Shown piece after piece: positions 14,829 to 23,673 of a stretch of 64,000 bases of DNA. Source of the stretch: Actinoallomurus purpureus (GTDB taxonomy: Bacteria; Actinomycetota; Actinomycetes; Streptosporangiales; Streptosporangiaceae). The translations under genes were made by a program, and so were the position numbers. Below the pieces are notes generated by a model. That model saw only the letters and a program-made list of their open reading frames with translations. It was not told the DNA's origin and did not search any database. The first letter of the stretch is position 1. Each line of letters starts with the position of its first letter. Location of the stretch: assembly GCF_024055795.1 (NCBI RefSeq), contig NZ_JAMXMY010000001.1, forward strand, positions 372,001-436,000, in the 5' to 3' direction.

Positions 14829-15749
14829 GTGGCCGGATCCGTCCTCGCCCCCGTGCCCGCCTCCACCGCACCCGCCGCCAAGAGCCGCGTGCGGCGCTCC
14901 CTGCGCAGCCGCCGCACCCGTTCGGGTCTGCTCAACGGCGCGCCCATCGTCGTCTACATGCTGGTCCTGTTCGTCTATCCGATCCTCAGCACGCTGTTCC
15001 TGAGCGTCAAGGGCGTGCACGGCGGCCTCACCCTGCACTGGTACGCCGACGCCCTCAGCGGCGCGAACCTGGCCGTCCTGCTCACCACGCTGCGGATCTC
15101 CGCCGAGACCTCGCTGATCAGCGTGGTCATCGGCTTCCTGCTCGCCTACGCGGTGTCCCGGCTCCGCCCCCTCTGGGCCGGCCTGGTGATGCTGATCATC
15201 GTCGTGCCGCACTTCATCAGCGCGCTCGTGCGCACGTACGGCTGGATCATCCTGCTCGGTGACCACGGGGTGGTGAACAGTGTGCTCGTCGACCTGCACG
15301 TCCCCGGCGCGCCGTTCCAGCTGCTCTACAACGAGATCGGTGTGATCATCGGCACGACCTCCGTCATGCTGCCGTACACGGTGCTGCTGCTCTACGCCGT
15401 GATGCGCGGCGTGGACCGGCGGCTGCTCGCCGCGGCGGCCAGCATGGGCGCCGGCCGGCTGGTGATGTTCCGCCGCGTCTACCTGCCGCTGGTCGCGCCC
15501 GGCCTGGTCAACGCGACCGTCCTCAGCTTCATCCTCTGTCTGGGCTACTACCTGACCCCCGCGCTGATGGGCGGTGCCCGGCAGACCGTCGTCGCCGCCC
15601 TCATCGACGACGAGGTCATGAAGCAGAACCAGTGGAACGGCGCGGCGGCGCTCGGCGTCATCCTGCTGGTCCTCACCTTCGCCGGGCTGTCGCTGCTCCG
15701 GCTGGCCCGGGCGATCGGCGCGAGCGCCAGGCAGCGAGGTGCGGCGTGA
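14829..15749 (+). CDS. ABC transporter permease, PotB-like
   Basis: 306 residues with about six membrane spans after a cytosolic, Arg-rich N-terminus of 35 residues. The EAA-type coupling loop AAAASMGAGRLVMFRRVYLPL (shared by the family) lies near residue 200. GTG start at 14829, 3 bp after the ATPase stop; the end overlaps the next permease by GTGA. It forms the channel heterodimer with the product of the next gene. Confidence 0.93.
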   Translation: MAGSVLAPVPASTAPAAKSRVRRSLRSRRTRSGLLNGAPIVVYMLVLFVYPILSTLFLSVKGVHGGLTLHWYADALSGANLAVLLTTLRISAETSLISVVIGFLLAYAVSRLRPLWAGLVMLIIVVPHFISALVRTYGWIILLGDHGVVNSVLVDLHVPGAPFQLLYNEIGVIIGTTSVMLPYTVLLLYAVMRGVDRRLLAAAASMGAGRLVMFRRVYLPLVAPGLVNATVLSFILCLGYYLTPALMGGARQTVVAALIDDEVMKQNQWNGAAALGVILLVLTFAGLSLLRLARAIGASARQRGAA

Positions 15750-16606
15750 TCGGCCTGCGCAGCACCTGGGCCGGGCGGATCTGCCTCGCCGTCGCCTCCA
15801 CCGTCATCCTGCTGTTCCTGGTGATGCCGATCGTGGTGATCGTCGTCACCTCCTTCGGCAAGGACGCGCTGGGCTCCTTCCCCCCGCACTCCTGGACGCT
15901 CGGCTGGTACCACCAGCTGTTCGCCCCCGGCAGCAAGTGGCCCGGTGCGCTGTCCCTCAGCGTGCTGGTCGCCGCGCTCACCACGGTGTTCTCGCTGCTG
16001 CTGGGCGTCACCGCCGCGACCGCGCTGGTCCGCAGGGACCTGCCGCTGCGCTCGGCGGTCTACGGGCTCGTGCTGGCGCCGATGGTCATTCCCCAGGTCG
16101 TCATCGCGCTCGGGCTGTTCCTGTTGTTCGATCCGGCGGCGATGCTGGGCAGCCCCATCGCGATCGCCCTCGGGCACACCGTGCTGGCGGCGCCGATCGC
16201 GGTGCTCATCCTGATGGCGACGCTGCGCGGCATCGACGAGCGGCTGGAGGACGCGGCGGCCAGCATGGGCGCCGGGCGGCTCACGATCTTCCGGCGCATC
16301 ACCTTCCCGCTCGCCGCACCCGGGATGGTGGCGGCCGCGGTGTTCTCCTTCATCACCAGCTTCGACGAGTTCTTCATCTCCCAGTTCCTGTCCTCGGTCG
16401 ACACCACGACCCTGCCGGTGCAGGTGTTCAACGTGCTGCAGTACGACGTGGATCCGACGGTCACCGCGATCAGCGCGGTGCTCATCGCCGTCGCCGTCCT
16501 CGCCCTCGCGCTGGTCGGCGTCGTTCGCAGGCTCGGCTCCGGCCGGGAGAGCGGCCTGCTGCCCGTCGACTCGACCGCGGCCCTCCCCGGAAACGAGGTT
16601 CCATGA
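15746..16606 (+). CDS. ABC transporter permease, PotC-like
   Basis: 286 residues, six spans, with the coupling loop DAAASMGAGRLTIFRR near residue 175 and FITSFDEFFISQFL typical of PotC-type permeases. The GTG start overlaps the previous stop (GTGA), and the stop overlaps the aminotransferase start (ATGA). This tight coupling ties transport directly to catabolism. Confidence 0.93.
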   Translation: MIGLRSTWAGRICLAVASTVILLFLVMPIVVIVVTSFGKDALGSFPPHSWTLGWYHQLFAPGSKWPGALSLSVLVAALTTVFSLLLGVTAATALVRRDLPLRSAVYGLVLAPMVIPQVVIALGLFLLFDPAAMLGSPIAIALGHTVLAAPIAVLILMATLRGIDERLEDAAASMGAGRLTIFRRITFPLAAPGMVAAAVFSFITSFDEFFISQFLSSVDTTTLPVQVFNVLQYDVDPTVTAISAVLIAVAVLALALVGVVRRLGSGRESGLLPVDSTAALPGNEVP

Positions 16607-18003
16607 CCGGCACCACCACCGAATGGCCGGCCCTGGCCGCCAGGCACCTCTTGCTGAACATGACGCCGAACGGCTCGCTCGGTCCCGGCGGCACGGAGGT
16701 GTTCGTCCTGCGCCGCGGCGAGGGGGCCCACGTCGAGGACGCCGACGGCAGGCGCTACATCGACGGACTGTCCGGGCTCTACTGCTGCCAGGTCGGTTAC
16801 TCCTACGCCGACGAGTTCGCCGACGCGGCGAGCCGGCAGCTCCGCGAGCTGTGCTACAGCCCGCTGTGGTCCGCCTCGGCGCATCCGGCCGCCATCGAGC
16901 TGGCGGAACGGCTCGCCTCCCTGGCCCCCGACGGCATCGACCACGTCTTCTTCAGCGGCGGCGGCGCGGAGGCGGTGGAGACCGCCTGGAAGATGGCGCG
17001 CAGATACCACGCGCTGCGCGGCGAGCCGGGCCGTACGAAGGCGATCGCCCGGCGCGGCGCCTACCACGGGCTGACGCTCGGCGCGCTCGCCCTGACCGAC
17101 GATCCGGGGCTGCGCGAGCCGTACGGCGCCCCGGCGATCGAGACCCGGTTCGTGGCCAACACGAACCGCCACGGGCTGACCGACCTGGCCGACGACGCGG
17201 CCTTCACCGCGTACCTGCTCGCCGACGCCGAGGCCGCGATCCTGGCGGAGGGCCCGGAGACGATCGCGATGCTGATCGCCGAGCCCGTCCAGAACCGCGG
17301 TGGGTGCATCACCCCGCCCGACGGCTACTGGCAGGGGCTACGGCGCCTGGCCGACCGGTACGGCTTCCTGCTGGTCGCGGACGAGGTGATCACCGCGTTC
17401 GGCCGGCTCGGCGAGTGGTTCGGCGGCGACCGGTACGGCGCCCGGCCCGACATCGTCACCGTCGCCAAGGGGCTCACCGCCGGGTACGCCCCCATGGGCG
17501 CCACCCTCGTCGGGGGCCGGGTCGTGGAGGTCCTCAACCGCCCCGGCGCGGTGTTCAACCACGGCTACACCTTCGGCGGTCATCCCCTGAGCGCGGCGAT
17601 CGCGCTGCGGGCGATCGAGATCATGACGCGCGAGCGGGTCCTGGAGAACGTCCGGGACCTGCAGGGCCACCTGGCCGAGCGGATGACGGCCCTGGGCGCG
17701 CTGCCGATCGTCGCCGACGTGCGCGGCGCCGGTTTCTTCTACGCCGTCGAGCTGGCCGGCGACCGGGAGGACGGCGGCTTCAGCGACGCCTCCCGCGCCG
17801 AGCTGGTCGGCGACCTGATCCCGCGCGCCCTCCGCGAGTCCGGGCTGCTGGCCCGCGTCTACAACCGCGCCGCGCCGCTGGTGCAGATCGCCCCGCCGCT
17901 GGTCGCCGACCGTGACCTGCTCGACCGGATCGTCGACGTCATCGCGGACGCCCTGGAGCGGGCGTCCGCGCGGCTGGCGACCCCGGCCATCCCCATCCAC
18001 TGA
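16603..18003 (+). CDS. Class-III (omega) PLP aminotransferase
   Basis: 466 residues, a PLP-dependent aminotransferase that moves a terminal (omega) amino group to a keto acid, giving an aldehyde. Motifs: FFSGGGAEAVETAWKMARRY (phosphate-binding region), RRGAYHGLTLGAL, LLVADEVITAFGR (PLP Asp) and VAKGLTAGYAPMG with the Schiff-base lysine. Family members act on amines, diamines, taurine or beta-alanine with pyruvate or 2-oxoglutarate. It starts at ATG 16603 overlapping the permease stop. In this operon it offers a transaminase route parallel to the FAD oxidases, feeding the aldehyde dehydrogenase at 18999. Confidence 0.9.
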   Translation: MTGTTTEWPALAARHLLLNMTPNGSLGPGGTEVFVLRRGEGAHVEDADGRRYIDGLSGLYCCQVGYSYADEFADAASRQLRELCYSPLWSASAHPAAIELAERLASLAPDGIDHVFFSGGGAEAVETAWKMARRYHALRGEPGRTKAIARRGAYHGLTLGALALTDDPGLREPYGAPAIETRFVANTNRHGLTDLADDAAFTAYLLADAEAAILAEGPETIAMLIAEPVQNRGGCITPPDGYWQGLRRLADRYGFLLVADEVITAFGRLGEWFGGDRYGARPDIVTVAKGLTAGYAPMGATLVGGRVVEVLNRPGAVFNHGYTFGGHPLSAAIALRAIEIMTRERVLENVRDLQGHLAERMTALGALPIVADVRGAGFFYAVELAGDREDGGFSDASRAELVGDLIPRALRESGLLARVYNRAAPLVQIAPPLVADRDLLDRIVDVIADALERASARLATPAIPIH

Positions 18004-18024
18004 CACGAGATCGAGGAACGGAAC

Positions 18025-19002
18025 ATGACGGTGGCAGACACCACGACCGCCTACACCATCGGCCCGCTGACCTGCGCGCCGGGAGAGCGCGCCGAGGGAC
18101 TGATCCCGGTCGGCGTGAGCTCGTACGGCGTCGAGCTCGGCCTGCCGGTCATCGTGGTCAACGGCACGGCGCCCGGGCCGGTGCTGTGCGTGGACGGCGG
18201 TGTGCACGGCGACGAGTACGACGGGATGGAGGCGGTCCGCCGCGTCCTCGCCGAGACCGACCCGGCCACCCTGCGCGGCACCCTGGTCGGCATCCCCTGC
18301 GTGAACACGCCCGCCTTCGAGGCGGCCGCCCGGACGAGCGGCCTGGACCACGCCAACCTGAACCGGATCTTTCCCGGCGACTCCGACGGGTCCTTCTCGC
18401 TCCGGCTCGCCGCGACCTTCGTCGAGCAGGTGATCCCGGCGATCGACGCGCTGGTCGACCTGCACACCGGCGGAACCTTCGGGGAGATCGCCCCGCTCAC
18501 GATCGTGCAGGGCGGATTCGAGGACCTGGCGGGGCCGATCGGCCTCGCCGCCGGCCACGAGCTGGTCTGGAAGGGCGGATCCTGGGGCGGCACGGCGCGC
18601 CTGTCGACGCTGCAGGCGGGCAAACCGGCTATCACGATCGAGGCCGGCGGCGGCACCTACCGGGAGGAGACAGTCGACCTGCACGTCGGCAGCGTCCGCA
18701 ACATCATGCGCCGGCTCGGCATGGTCGACGGACAGGTCGAACTGCGGGACCGCTACACCGAGGTCACCGGGACGTTCGCCCGCTCGTCGGCCGGGGGCTT
18801 CTTCCTCGGGCACGCCGGGCCGGGCGACGAGTGCAAGGCCGGTGACCTGCTCGGCCGCATCGTCGACCACTACGGGCGCGTCCTGGAGGAGGTCCGGGCT
18901 CCCGAGGACGGCATCGTGCTCTGGCAGCGCCGGATCCGCACCGTACGCCCCGGCGACGAAGTGATCATCTTCGGCGCGGTGCGCGGGGAGATCCGGCCGT
19001 GA
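18025..19002 (+). CDS. Succinylglutamate desuccinylase/aspartoacylase-like deacylase 2
   Basis: 325 residues, the second AspA/AstE-type zinc amide hydrolase of the operon. Zinc ligands His and Glu lie in GGVHGDEYDG and His in VDLHTGG; NLNRIFPGDSDG matches the first copy's NINRVFPGNPDG, while the rest is strongly diverged. The C-terminal domain carries GFFLGHAGPGDECKAGD and a biotin-like turn. GAGGAACGG precedes the ATG; the stop overlaps the GTG of the aldehyde dehydrogenase. Two paralogues in one operon suggest removal of two acyl groups, or of one group at two stages. Confidence 0.86.
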   Translation: MTVADTTTAYTIGPLTCAPGERAEGLIPVGVSSYGVELGLPVIVVNGTAPGPVLCVDGGVHGDEYDGMEAVRRVLAETDPATLRGTLVGIPCVNTPAFEAAARTSGLDHANLNRIFPGDSDGSFSLRLAATFVEQVIPAIDALVDLHTGGTFGEIAPLTIVQGGFEDLAGPIGLAAGHELVWKGGSWGGTARLSTLQAGKPAITIEAGGGTYREETVDLHVGSVRNIMRRLGMVDGQVELRDRYTEVTGTFARSSAGGFFLGHAGPGDECKAGDLLGRIVDHYGRVLEEVRAPEDGIVLWQRRIRTVRPGDEVIIFGAVRGEIRP

Positions 19003-20519
19003 CCGGCGGCACGGCGGCCCGGGTGCCGGACCTCGCCCACGACCCGGCGCCCGCACCTCGGGACGCGGCCGACGTGCGGGGCCTGCTCATCGGCGGAGAG
19101 CGCGTCCCGGCCGCGGACGGCCGCACGTTCACGGTCGTCGATCCCTCCCGCGGCGTCCCGATCGCGGAGGTCGCCCGGGCCGCCCCCGCCGACGTGGACC
19201 GTGCGGTGGCCGCCGCACGGGCCGCGCTCGTCTCCCCGGAGTGGGCCCGGATGCGCGCCGCCGACCGGGGCCGCCTGCTGGCCCGCATCGCGGGCGAGAT
19301 CCGCGCCCAGGGAGAAGCGCTGGCCCGGCTGGAGAGCCTGGACGTCGGCAAGCCGCTGCGCGAGGCACGGGCCGACGTCGAGGCCGCGGCCCGCTACTTC
19401 GAGTTCTACGCGGGCGCCGCCGACAAGCCCGCCGGCACCACCATCCCGCTCGGCCCCGGCCTGCTGGACTACACCGTCCGCGAGCCGATCGGCGTCTCCG
19501 GGCAGATCATCCCGTTCAACTATCCACTGCAGAACACCGCGCGCGGAGCGGCTCCCGCGCTCGCCGCCGGATGCACCGTCGTCATCAAGCCGTCGCCGGA
19601 GGCGCCGCTGAGCCCGCTCGAGATCGGCCGGATCGCGGTCGAGTGCGGGCTGCCGTGGGGCGTGCTCAACGTGCTCCCCGGCTACGGCGAGGACGCGGGC
19701 GCGGCCCTGGCCGGCCACCCCGGCGTCGACCAGATCACCTTCACCGGCTCGGTGGCCACGGGCGTCAAGGTCGCCCAGGCGGCCGCGGCGAACGTCGTGC
19801 CCTCGGTGGTCGAACTCGGGGGCAAGTCCCCGGTCGTCGTCTTCGCCGACGCGGACTTCGACCGGGCCCTCACGGCGGTCGCGGGCTCGGCGTTCGGCAA
19901 CGCCGGGCAGACCTGCTCGGCGGGCACCCGGCTGCTGCTGCAGCGCGGCGCCGAGGAGTTCCTGGACCGGCTGGTCGAGCACGCCGCGTCGATGCGCCTC
20001 GGCCCCGGCCCGGCGGACCCCGACATGGGCCCGCTCGTGTCCGCGCGGCAGCGCGACCGGGTCGAGGAGTACCTCGCCCTGGCCCGCGCGGAGGGCGCGG
20101 TGACGCGGACCGGCGGCGGCCGGCCCGCGGACGCGGCCCTGGCGGACGGGTACTTCATCGAACCGACGGTGCTGACCGGGCTCACCAACGACGCGCGCGT
20201 CGCCCGCGAGGAGATCTTCGGCCCCGTCATCACCGTGATCGAGTTCGACGACGCCGACGAGGCCCTCGCCATCGCCAACGACACCCCGTTCGGCCTGTCG
20301 TCGTACGTGTGGACCCGTGACGTCGACCGGGCGATGCGCCTGGCCGGCGGGATACGGGCCGGGCAGGTGTACGTCAACGCGACCGGCGTCGGCACCGGCG
20401 TCGAGCTGCCGTTCGGCGGCTACAAGCACAGCGGCTGGGGCCGGGAGAAGGGCGTGGAGGCGCTGGCGAGCTACACGCAGGTCAAGAACGTCTGCGTGGG
20501 CTTCGGGGAGCGGGGGTGA
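18999..20519 (+). CDS. Aldehyde dehydrogenase
   Basis: 506 residues, NAD(P)-dependent, of the betaine/aminoaldehyde dehydrogenase-like branch. Motifs: GQIIPFNYPLQNTARGAAPA, FTGSVATG (cofactor loop), catalytic Glu in VVELGGKSP and catalytic Cys in FGNAGQTCSAGTR. It would oxidise the aldehyde made by the amine oxidases or the aminotransferase to the acid. The GTG start overlaps the preceding stop. The N-terminus of about 25 residues is Pro/Ala-rich and not family-conserved, so a later start is possible. Confidence 0.92.
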   Translation: MTGGTAARVPDLAHDPAPAPRDAADVRGLLIGGERVPAADGRTFTVVDPSRGVPIAEVARAAPADVDRAVAAARAALVSPEWARMRAADRGRLLARIAGEIRAQGEALARLESLDVGKPLREARADVEAAARYFEFYAGAADKPAGTTIPLGPGLLDYTVREPIGVSGQIIPFNYPLQNTARGAAPALAAGCTVVIKPSPEAPLSPLEIGRIAVECGLPWGVLNVLPGYGEDAGAALAGHPGVDQITFTGSVATGVKVAQAAAANVVPSVVELGGKSPVVVFADADFDRALTAVAGSAFGNAGQTCSAGTRLLLQRGAEEFLDRLVEHAASMRLGPGPADPDMGPLVSARQRDRVEEYLALARAEGAVTRTGGGRPADAALADGYFIEPTVLTGLTNDARVAREEIFGPVITVIEFDDADEALAIANDTPFGLSSYVWTRDVDRAMRLAGGIRAGQVYVNATGVGTGVELPFGGYKHSGWGREKGVEALASYTQVKNVCVGFGERG

Positions 20520-20521
20520 CC

Positions 20522-21487
20522 ATGCGCTACCGGCGGCTCGGAGGCGACGGCCCGGTCGTCTCGGTGGTCGCCCTGGGCGGCAACAACTTCGGCTCCCGGC
20601 TCGACGAGGACGGCACGCGGGCCGTCGTGCACGCCGCGCACGACGCCGGGATCACCCTGTTCGACACCGCCGACATCTACGGCGCGTACGGCGGGGCGGC
20701 GGCCGGCGACGGCGAACGCCTGCTCGGCGCCGCGCTGAAGGGCCACCGCGACGAGGTCGTGCTCGCCACGAAGTTCGGCATGAGCATGGGGGAGGAGGCC
20801 GACCGGCACGGCCCGCGCGGCGCGCCGCGGTACGTGCGGTACGCCGTGGAGCAGTCGCTGCGCCGGCTGGGCACCGACCGCATCGACCTGTACCAGTACC
20901 ACGAGCCGGACGGCGTCACCCCGATCGAGGAGACGCTCGGCGTCCTAGGAGAGCTGGTGGCCGAGGGCAAGGTCCGGCACATCGGCTGCTCCAACGTGCC
21001 CGCCTGGATGCTGGCCGACGCGGCCTGGCACGCCCGCACGGCCGGGCTGCCGTCGTTCGCCGGCGCCCAGGCCCGGTACCACCTGCTGGACCGTAGCGCC
21101 GAGACGGAGCTGGTGCCGGCCTGCCGGCGGTTCGGCGTGGGCCTGCTCCCGTACTACCCACTGGCCAACGGCCTGCTCAGCGGCAAGTACCGGCGGGGCG
21201 AGGCGCCGCCGCCCGGCAGCAGGCTGTCCTGGCGGGAGGGCTGGCTGACCGACGCGGCGCTCGACCGGGTCGAGGCGCTGCGGGACTTCGGCACCGAACG
21301 CGGCCTGACGTTGCTGCAGGTCGCCGTGGGCGGCCTCGCCGCCCTGCCCGCCGTCGGCTCGGTGATCTGCGGCGCCATGACCCCCGAGCAGGTCACCGCC
21401 AACGCGGCGGCGGCCGACTGGACACCCGACGCGGCCGACCTGACCGCACTCGACGACATCGTGACCCCCGGCGAGCGGGTGGTCTGA
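20522..21487 (+). CDS. Aldo/keto reductase
   Basis: 321 residues, a TIM-barrel NADPH-dependent reductase. Catalytic-tetrad region: FDTADIYG (Asp, Tyr), LATKFGMSMG (Lys), YQYHEPD (His). It could reduce an aldehyde or keto intermediate of the pathway or guard against toxic aldehyde build-up. The ATG at 20522 is favoured over the coupled GTG at 20516 because GGGG precedes it by 5 nt; either start is possible. Confidence 0.87.
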   Translation: MRYRRLGGDGPVVSVVALGGNNFGSRLDEDGTRAVVHAAHDAGITLFDTADIYGAYGGAAAGDGERLLGAALKGHRDEVVLATKFGMSMGEEADRHGPRGAPRYVRYAVEQSLRRLGTDRIDLYQYHEPDGVTPIEETLGVLGELVAEGKVRHIGCSNVPAWMLADAAWHARTAGLPSFAGAQARYHLLDRSAETELVPACRRFGVGLLPYYPLANGLLSGKYRRGEAPPPGSRLSWREGWLTDAALDRVEALRDFGTERGLTLLQVAVGGLAALPAVGSVICGAMTPEQVTANAAAADWTPDAADLTALDDIVTPGERVV

Positions 21488-21506
21488 AACCATGAGGTTG
21501 GAGAAC

Positions 21507-22172
21507 ATGCGACAGATCGTCACCTTCGACGCCTACGGCACCCTGATCGACTTCCAGCTCGGCCCGACCACCCTGAAGGTCCTCGCCGACCGGCTCGACC
21601 TGGACGGCCTCAACGTCGAGGAGTTCCTCGACGACTTCCGCGTCATGCGGTTCCAGGCCGTCCTGGAGGACTACCGTCCCTACGACGAGGTGCTGCACTC
21701 CAGCATGGAGAAGGCGATGCGCCTGCACGGCCTGGAGTACCACCCCTCCGACGGCGAGGCCCTCGTCGAGGCCGTCCCGACGTTCGGGCCGTTCCCCGAG
21801 GTGCCGGACGCGCTGCGGGCGCTGAAGACGCGATACGAGATCGCGATCATCTCGAACACCGACGACGACCTGATCAAGCACAACGTCGCCAACATCGGCG
21901 TCGAGTTCGACCACGTCATCACCGCGCAGCAGGCCAAGGCCTACAAGCCCTCGCGCGAAACGTTCGAGCACGCCTACCAGGCCATGGGCGTCGAGCCGTC
22001 CTCGGTCATCCACGTCGCCCAGGGCTGGGAGTACGACCTGATCCCCACCCGCGACCTCGGGCTGAGCCGCAGGGTGTGGATCAACCGCTACGGGCGCCGG
22101 GGCAGCACCGACTACCGGCCCTACGACGAACTTCCCGACCTGTCCGGCGTGCCGGCCCTGCTCGGCTGCTGA
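21507..22172 (+). CDS. HAD hydrolase, haloacid dehalogenase type II-like
   Basis: 221 residues. HAD motif I is TFDAYGTL (nucleophile Asp in the first 12 residues), motif II ISNTDDD, motif III Lys in AKAYKPSRETF, with a helical cap between motifs I and II. It is similar in layout to L-2-haloacid dehalogenases, but members in amine operons are of unknown role, possibly phosphatase or dehalogenase. TTGGAGAAC before the ATG at 21507 fixes the start; an ATG five codons earlier lacks a ribosome site. Confidence 0.82.
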   Translation: MRQIVTFDAYGTLIDFQLGPTTLKVLADRLDLDGLNVEEFLDDFRVMRFQAVLEDYRPYDEVLHSSMEKAMRLHGLEYHPSDGEALVEAVPTFGPFPEVPDALRALKTRYEIAIISNTDDDLIKHNVANIGVEFDHVITAQQAKAYKPSRETFEHAYQAMGVEPSSVIHVAQGWEYDLIPTRDLGLSRRVWINRYGRRGSTDYRPYDELPDLSGVPALLGC

Positions 22173-22187
22173 CCCGGAGGACCCCGC

Positions 22188-23471
22188 ATGAAGCAGATCC
22201 CGTACTGGCTCGACACCGCCCCGCCGTTCCCCGACCGGTCCGGCCGGGACCTGCCCGACGACGCGGACGTCGTGGTGATCGGCGGCGGCCTCACCGGCCT
22301 GTCCACCGCGCTGCACACCGCCCGCAAGGGCGCCGACGTCGTGCTCGTCGAGAAGGACAAGATCGGATCGGGTGCCTCCGGGCGCAACGGCAGCATGTGC
22401 ACCCAGGGCATCACCATCGGCGTCGGCGAGGCCCGCAAACGCTACGGGCAGGAGCGTGCCCGCGAGCTGTACGACGCCTTCCGCGAGGCGGTCGACGTCG
22501 TCGAGAAGCTGACGGTCGACGAGGGCATCGACTGCGACTTCAAACGCTCCGGCCGGCTCGGCGTCGCGTTCAAGCCCGAGCACTTCGCGGCGATGGAGGC
22601 GCAGCAGCGCGTCCTCGCCGACGACTTCGACCACGAGACCGTCCTGCTCGACAAGGCGGCCCTGCGGTCGGAGCTGGGCTCGGACTACTACCACGGTGCC
22701 CTGCTCGACCCGCTCAGCGCCGGGCTGCACGTCGGCAAGTACGTCCACGGCATGGCCGAGGCCGCCGAACGTGCCGGAGCCCTGATCTGCGAACGCAACG
22801 CGGCCACCGCCGTGACCCGCGACGCGGACGGCCGATTCCTCGTGGAGACCCTGCACGGCACCATCCGGGCCCGGCAGGTCATGGCCGCCACCGATGCTTA
22901 CACCGACCGCTCCATGCCGTGGTTCCGGCAGCGGCTGATCTGCGTGGGCAGCTTCATCATCGTGACCCAGCCGCTGGGCGATGATCTCGCCCGCGAGATC
23001 ATTCCCCGGGCGCGCCTGGTCGTCGATTCCAAGAACATCGGGCACTACATCCGGCTGACCCCGGACAACCGCCTGGCGTTCGGCGGGCGCGCACGCTTCG
23101 CCCCGTCCGACCCGGCCTCCGACCGCAAGAGCGGTCAGGTGCTCAAGCGGGAGATGACCGAGATCTTCCCCCAGTTGGCGAACGCGCGGATCGACTATGT
23201 CTGGGGCGGCAGCGTCGGGTTCAGCTACGACCGGATCCCGCACGCGGGTGAGGCCGACGGCGTGTACTACTCGATGGGCTACTGCGGCCACGGCGTCCAG
23301 ATGGCGACGTACATGGGCCGGGCGATGGCCGAGGTCATGGACGGCCACCCGGAGGCCAACCCGCTGCGCGATCTCGGCTTCCCGAAGGTCCCCGTGCCCT
23401 TCTACAACGGCACCGCCTGGTTCCTGCCCTTCGCCGGCGCCTACTACCGCCTCAAGGACCGGATCCGCTGA
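22188..23471 (+). CDS. FAD-dependent oxidoreductase, PuuB/OrdL-like
   Basis: 427 residues, a DAO-family flavoprotein of the gamma-glutamylputrescine oxidase/OrdL group. It starts MKQIPYWLDTAPPFPDRSG, a typical family opening; the FAD motif DVVVIGGGLTGLSTALHTA is at about residues 25-43; SGASGRNGSMC is the flavin loop and MGYCGHGVQMATYMGR the C-terminal FAD motif. Known members oxidise N-acyl (gamma-glutamyl) diamines to aldehydes. CGGAGGA precedes the ATG. It is the last gene of the operon, followed at once by a terminator hairpin. No PuuA (ligase) or PuuD (hydrolase) accompanies it; the two AspA-type deacylases may stand in for PuuD. Confidence 0.88.
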   Translation: MKQIPYWLDTAPPFPDRSGRDLPDDADVVVIGGGLTGLSTALHTARKGADVVLVEKDKIGSGASGRNGSMCTQGITIGVGEARKRYGQERARELYDAFREAVDVVEKLTVDEGIDCDFKRSGRLGVAFKPEHFAAMEAQQRVLADDFDHETVLLDKAALRSELGSDYYHGALLDPLSAGLHVGKYVHGMAEAAERAGALICERNAATAVTRDADGRFLVETLHGTIRARQVMAATDAYTDRSMPWFRQRLICVGSFIIVTQPLGDDLAREIIPRARLVVDSKNIGHYIRLTPDNRLAFGGRARFAPSDPASDRKSGQVLKREMTEIFPQLANARIDYVWGGSVGFSYDRIPHAGEADGVYYSMGYCGHGVQMATYMGRAMAEVMDGHPEANPLRDLGFPKVPVPFYNGTAWFLPFAGAYYRLKDRIR

Positions 23472-23481
23472 GCGTCCGAGC

Positions 23482-23510
23482 GGCCGGCCGCCCCGCCAGG
23501 GCGGCCGGCC
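23482..23510. terminator. Terminator of the 12-gene operon
   Basis: GGCCGGCCGCCC, loop CGCCA, GGGCGGCCGGCC: a 12-bp perfect stem starting 10 bp after the last stop of the plus-strand operon. Confidence 0.7.
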
Positions 23511-23570
23511 CGCCACGGTGCCGTCGACCGACCCGACGTCGCACGGCCTGCCGGGACACCGTGAACGCGC

Positions 23571-23645
23571 CGGTGATCACGGCCTGGGAAGTGATCACCG
23601 TGGCCGCCTGCGGTCCCGGCGGTCTGCTCGCGCGGGCAGACCGCC
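23571..23645. terminator. Two further hairpins between convergent operons
   Basis: CGGTGATCAC (23571-23580) pairs with GTGATCACCG (23591-23600), and GGCGGTCTGC (23618-23627) pairs with GCAGACCGCC (23636-23645). The second lies 28 bp from the stop of the minus-strand operon and is likely its terminator. The first is symmetric like an operator, but no promoter is near. Confidence 0.5.
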
Positions 23646-23673
23646 GCGTCGCGGCCGTGGGCCGGCCGGAGTC

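Noticed and set aside
13668-15299. A 543-codon frame opposite the ABC transporter genes
   Set aside because: The plus strand encodes unmistakable ABC ATPase and permease; the opposite frame is His/Asp/Arg-rich without homology.
10280-23471. Complete ectoine degradation operon
   Set aside because: DoeB-like deacylases and an aminotransferase are present, but ectoine hydrolase (M24-like DoeA/EutD) and an ectoine-type transporter are missing, and polyamine-type transport and two amine oxidases do not fit.
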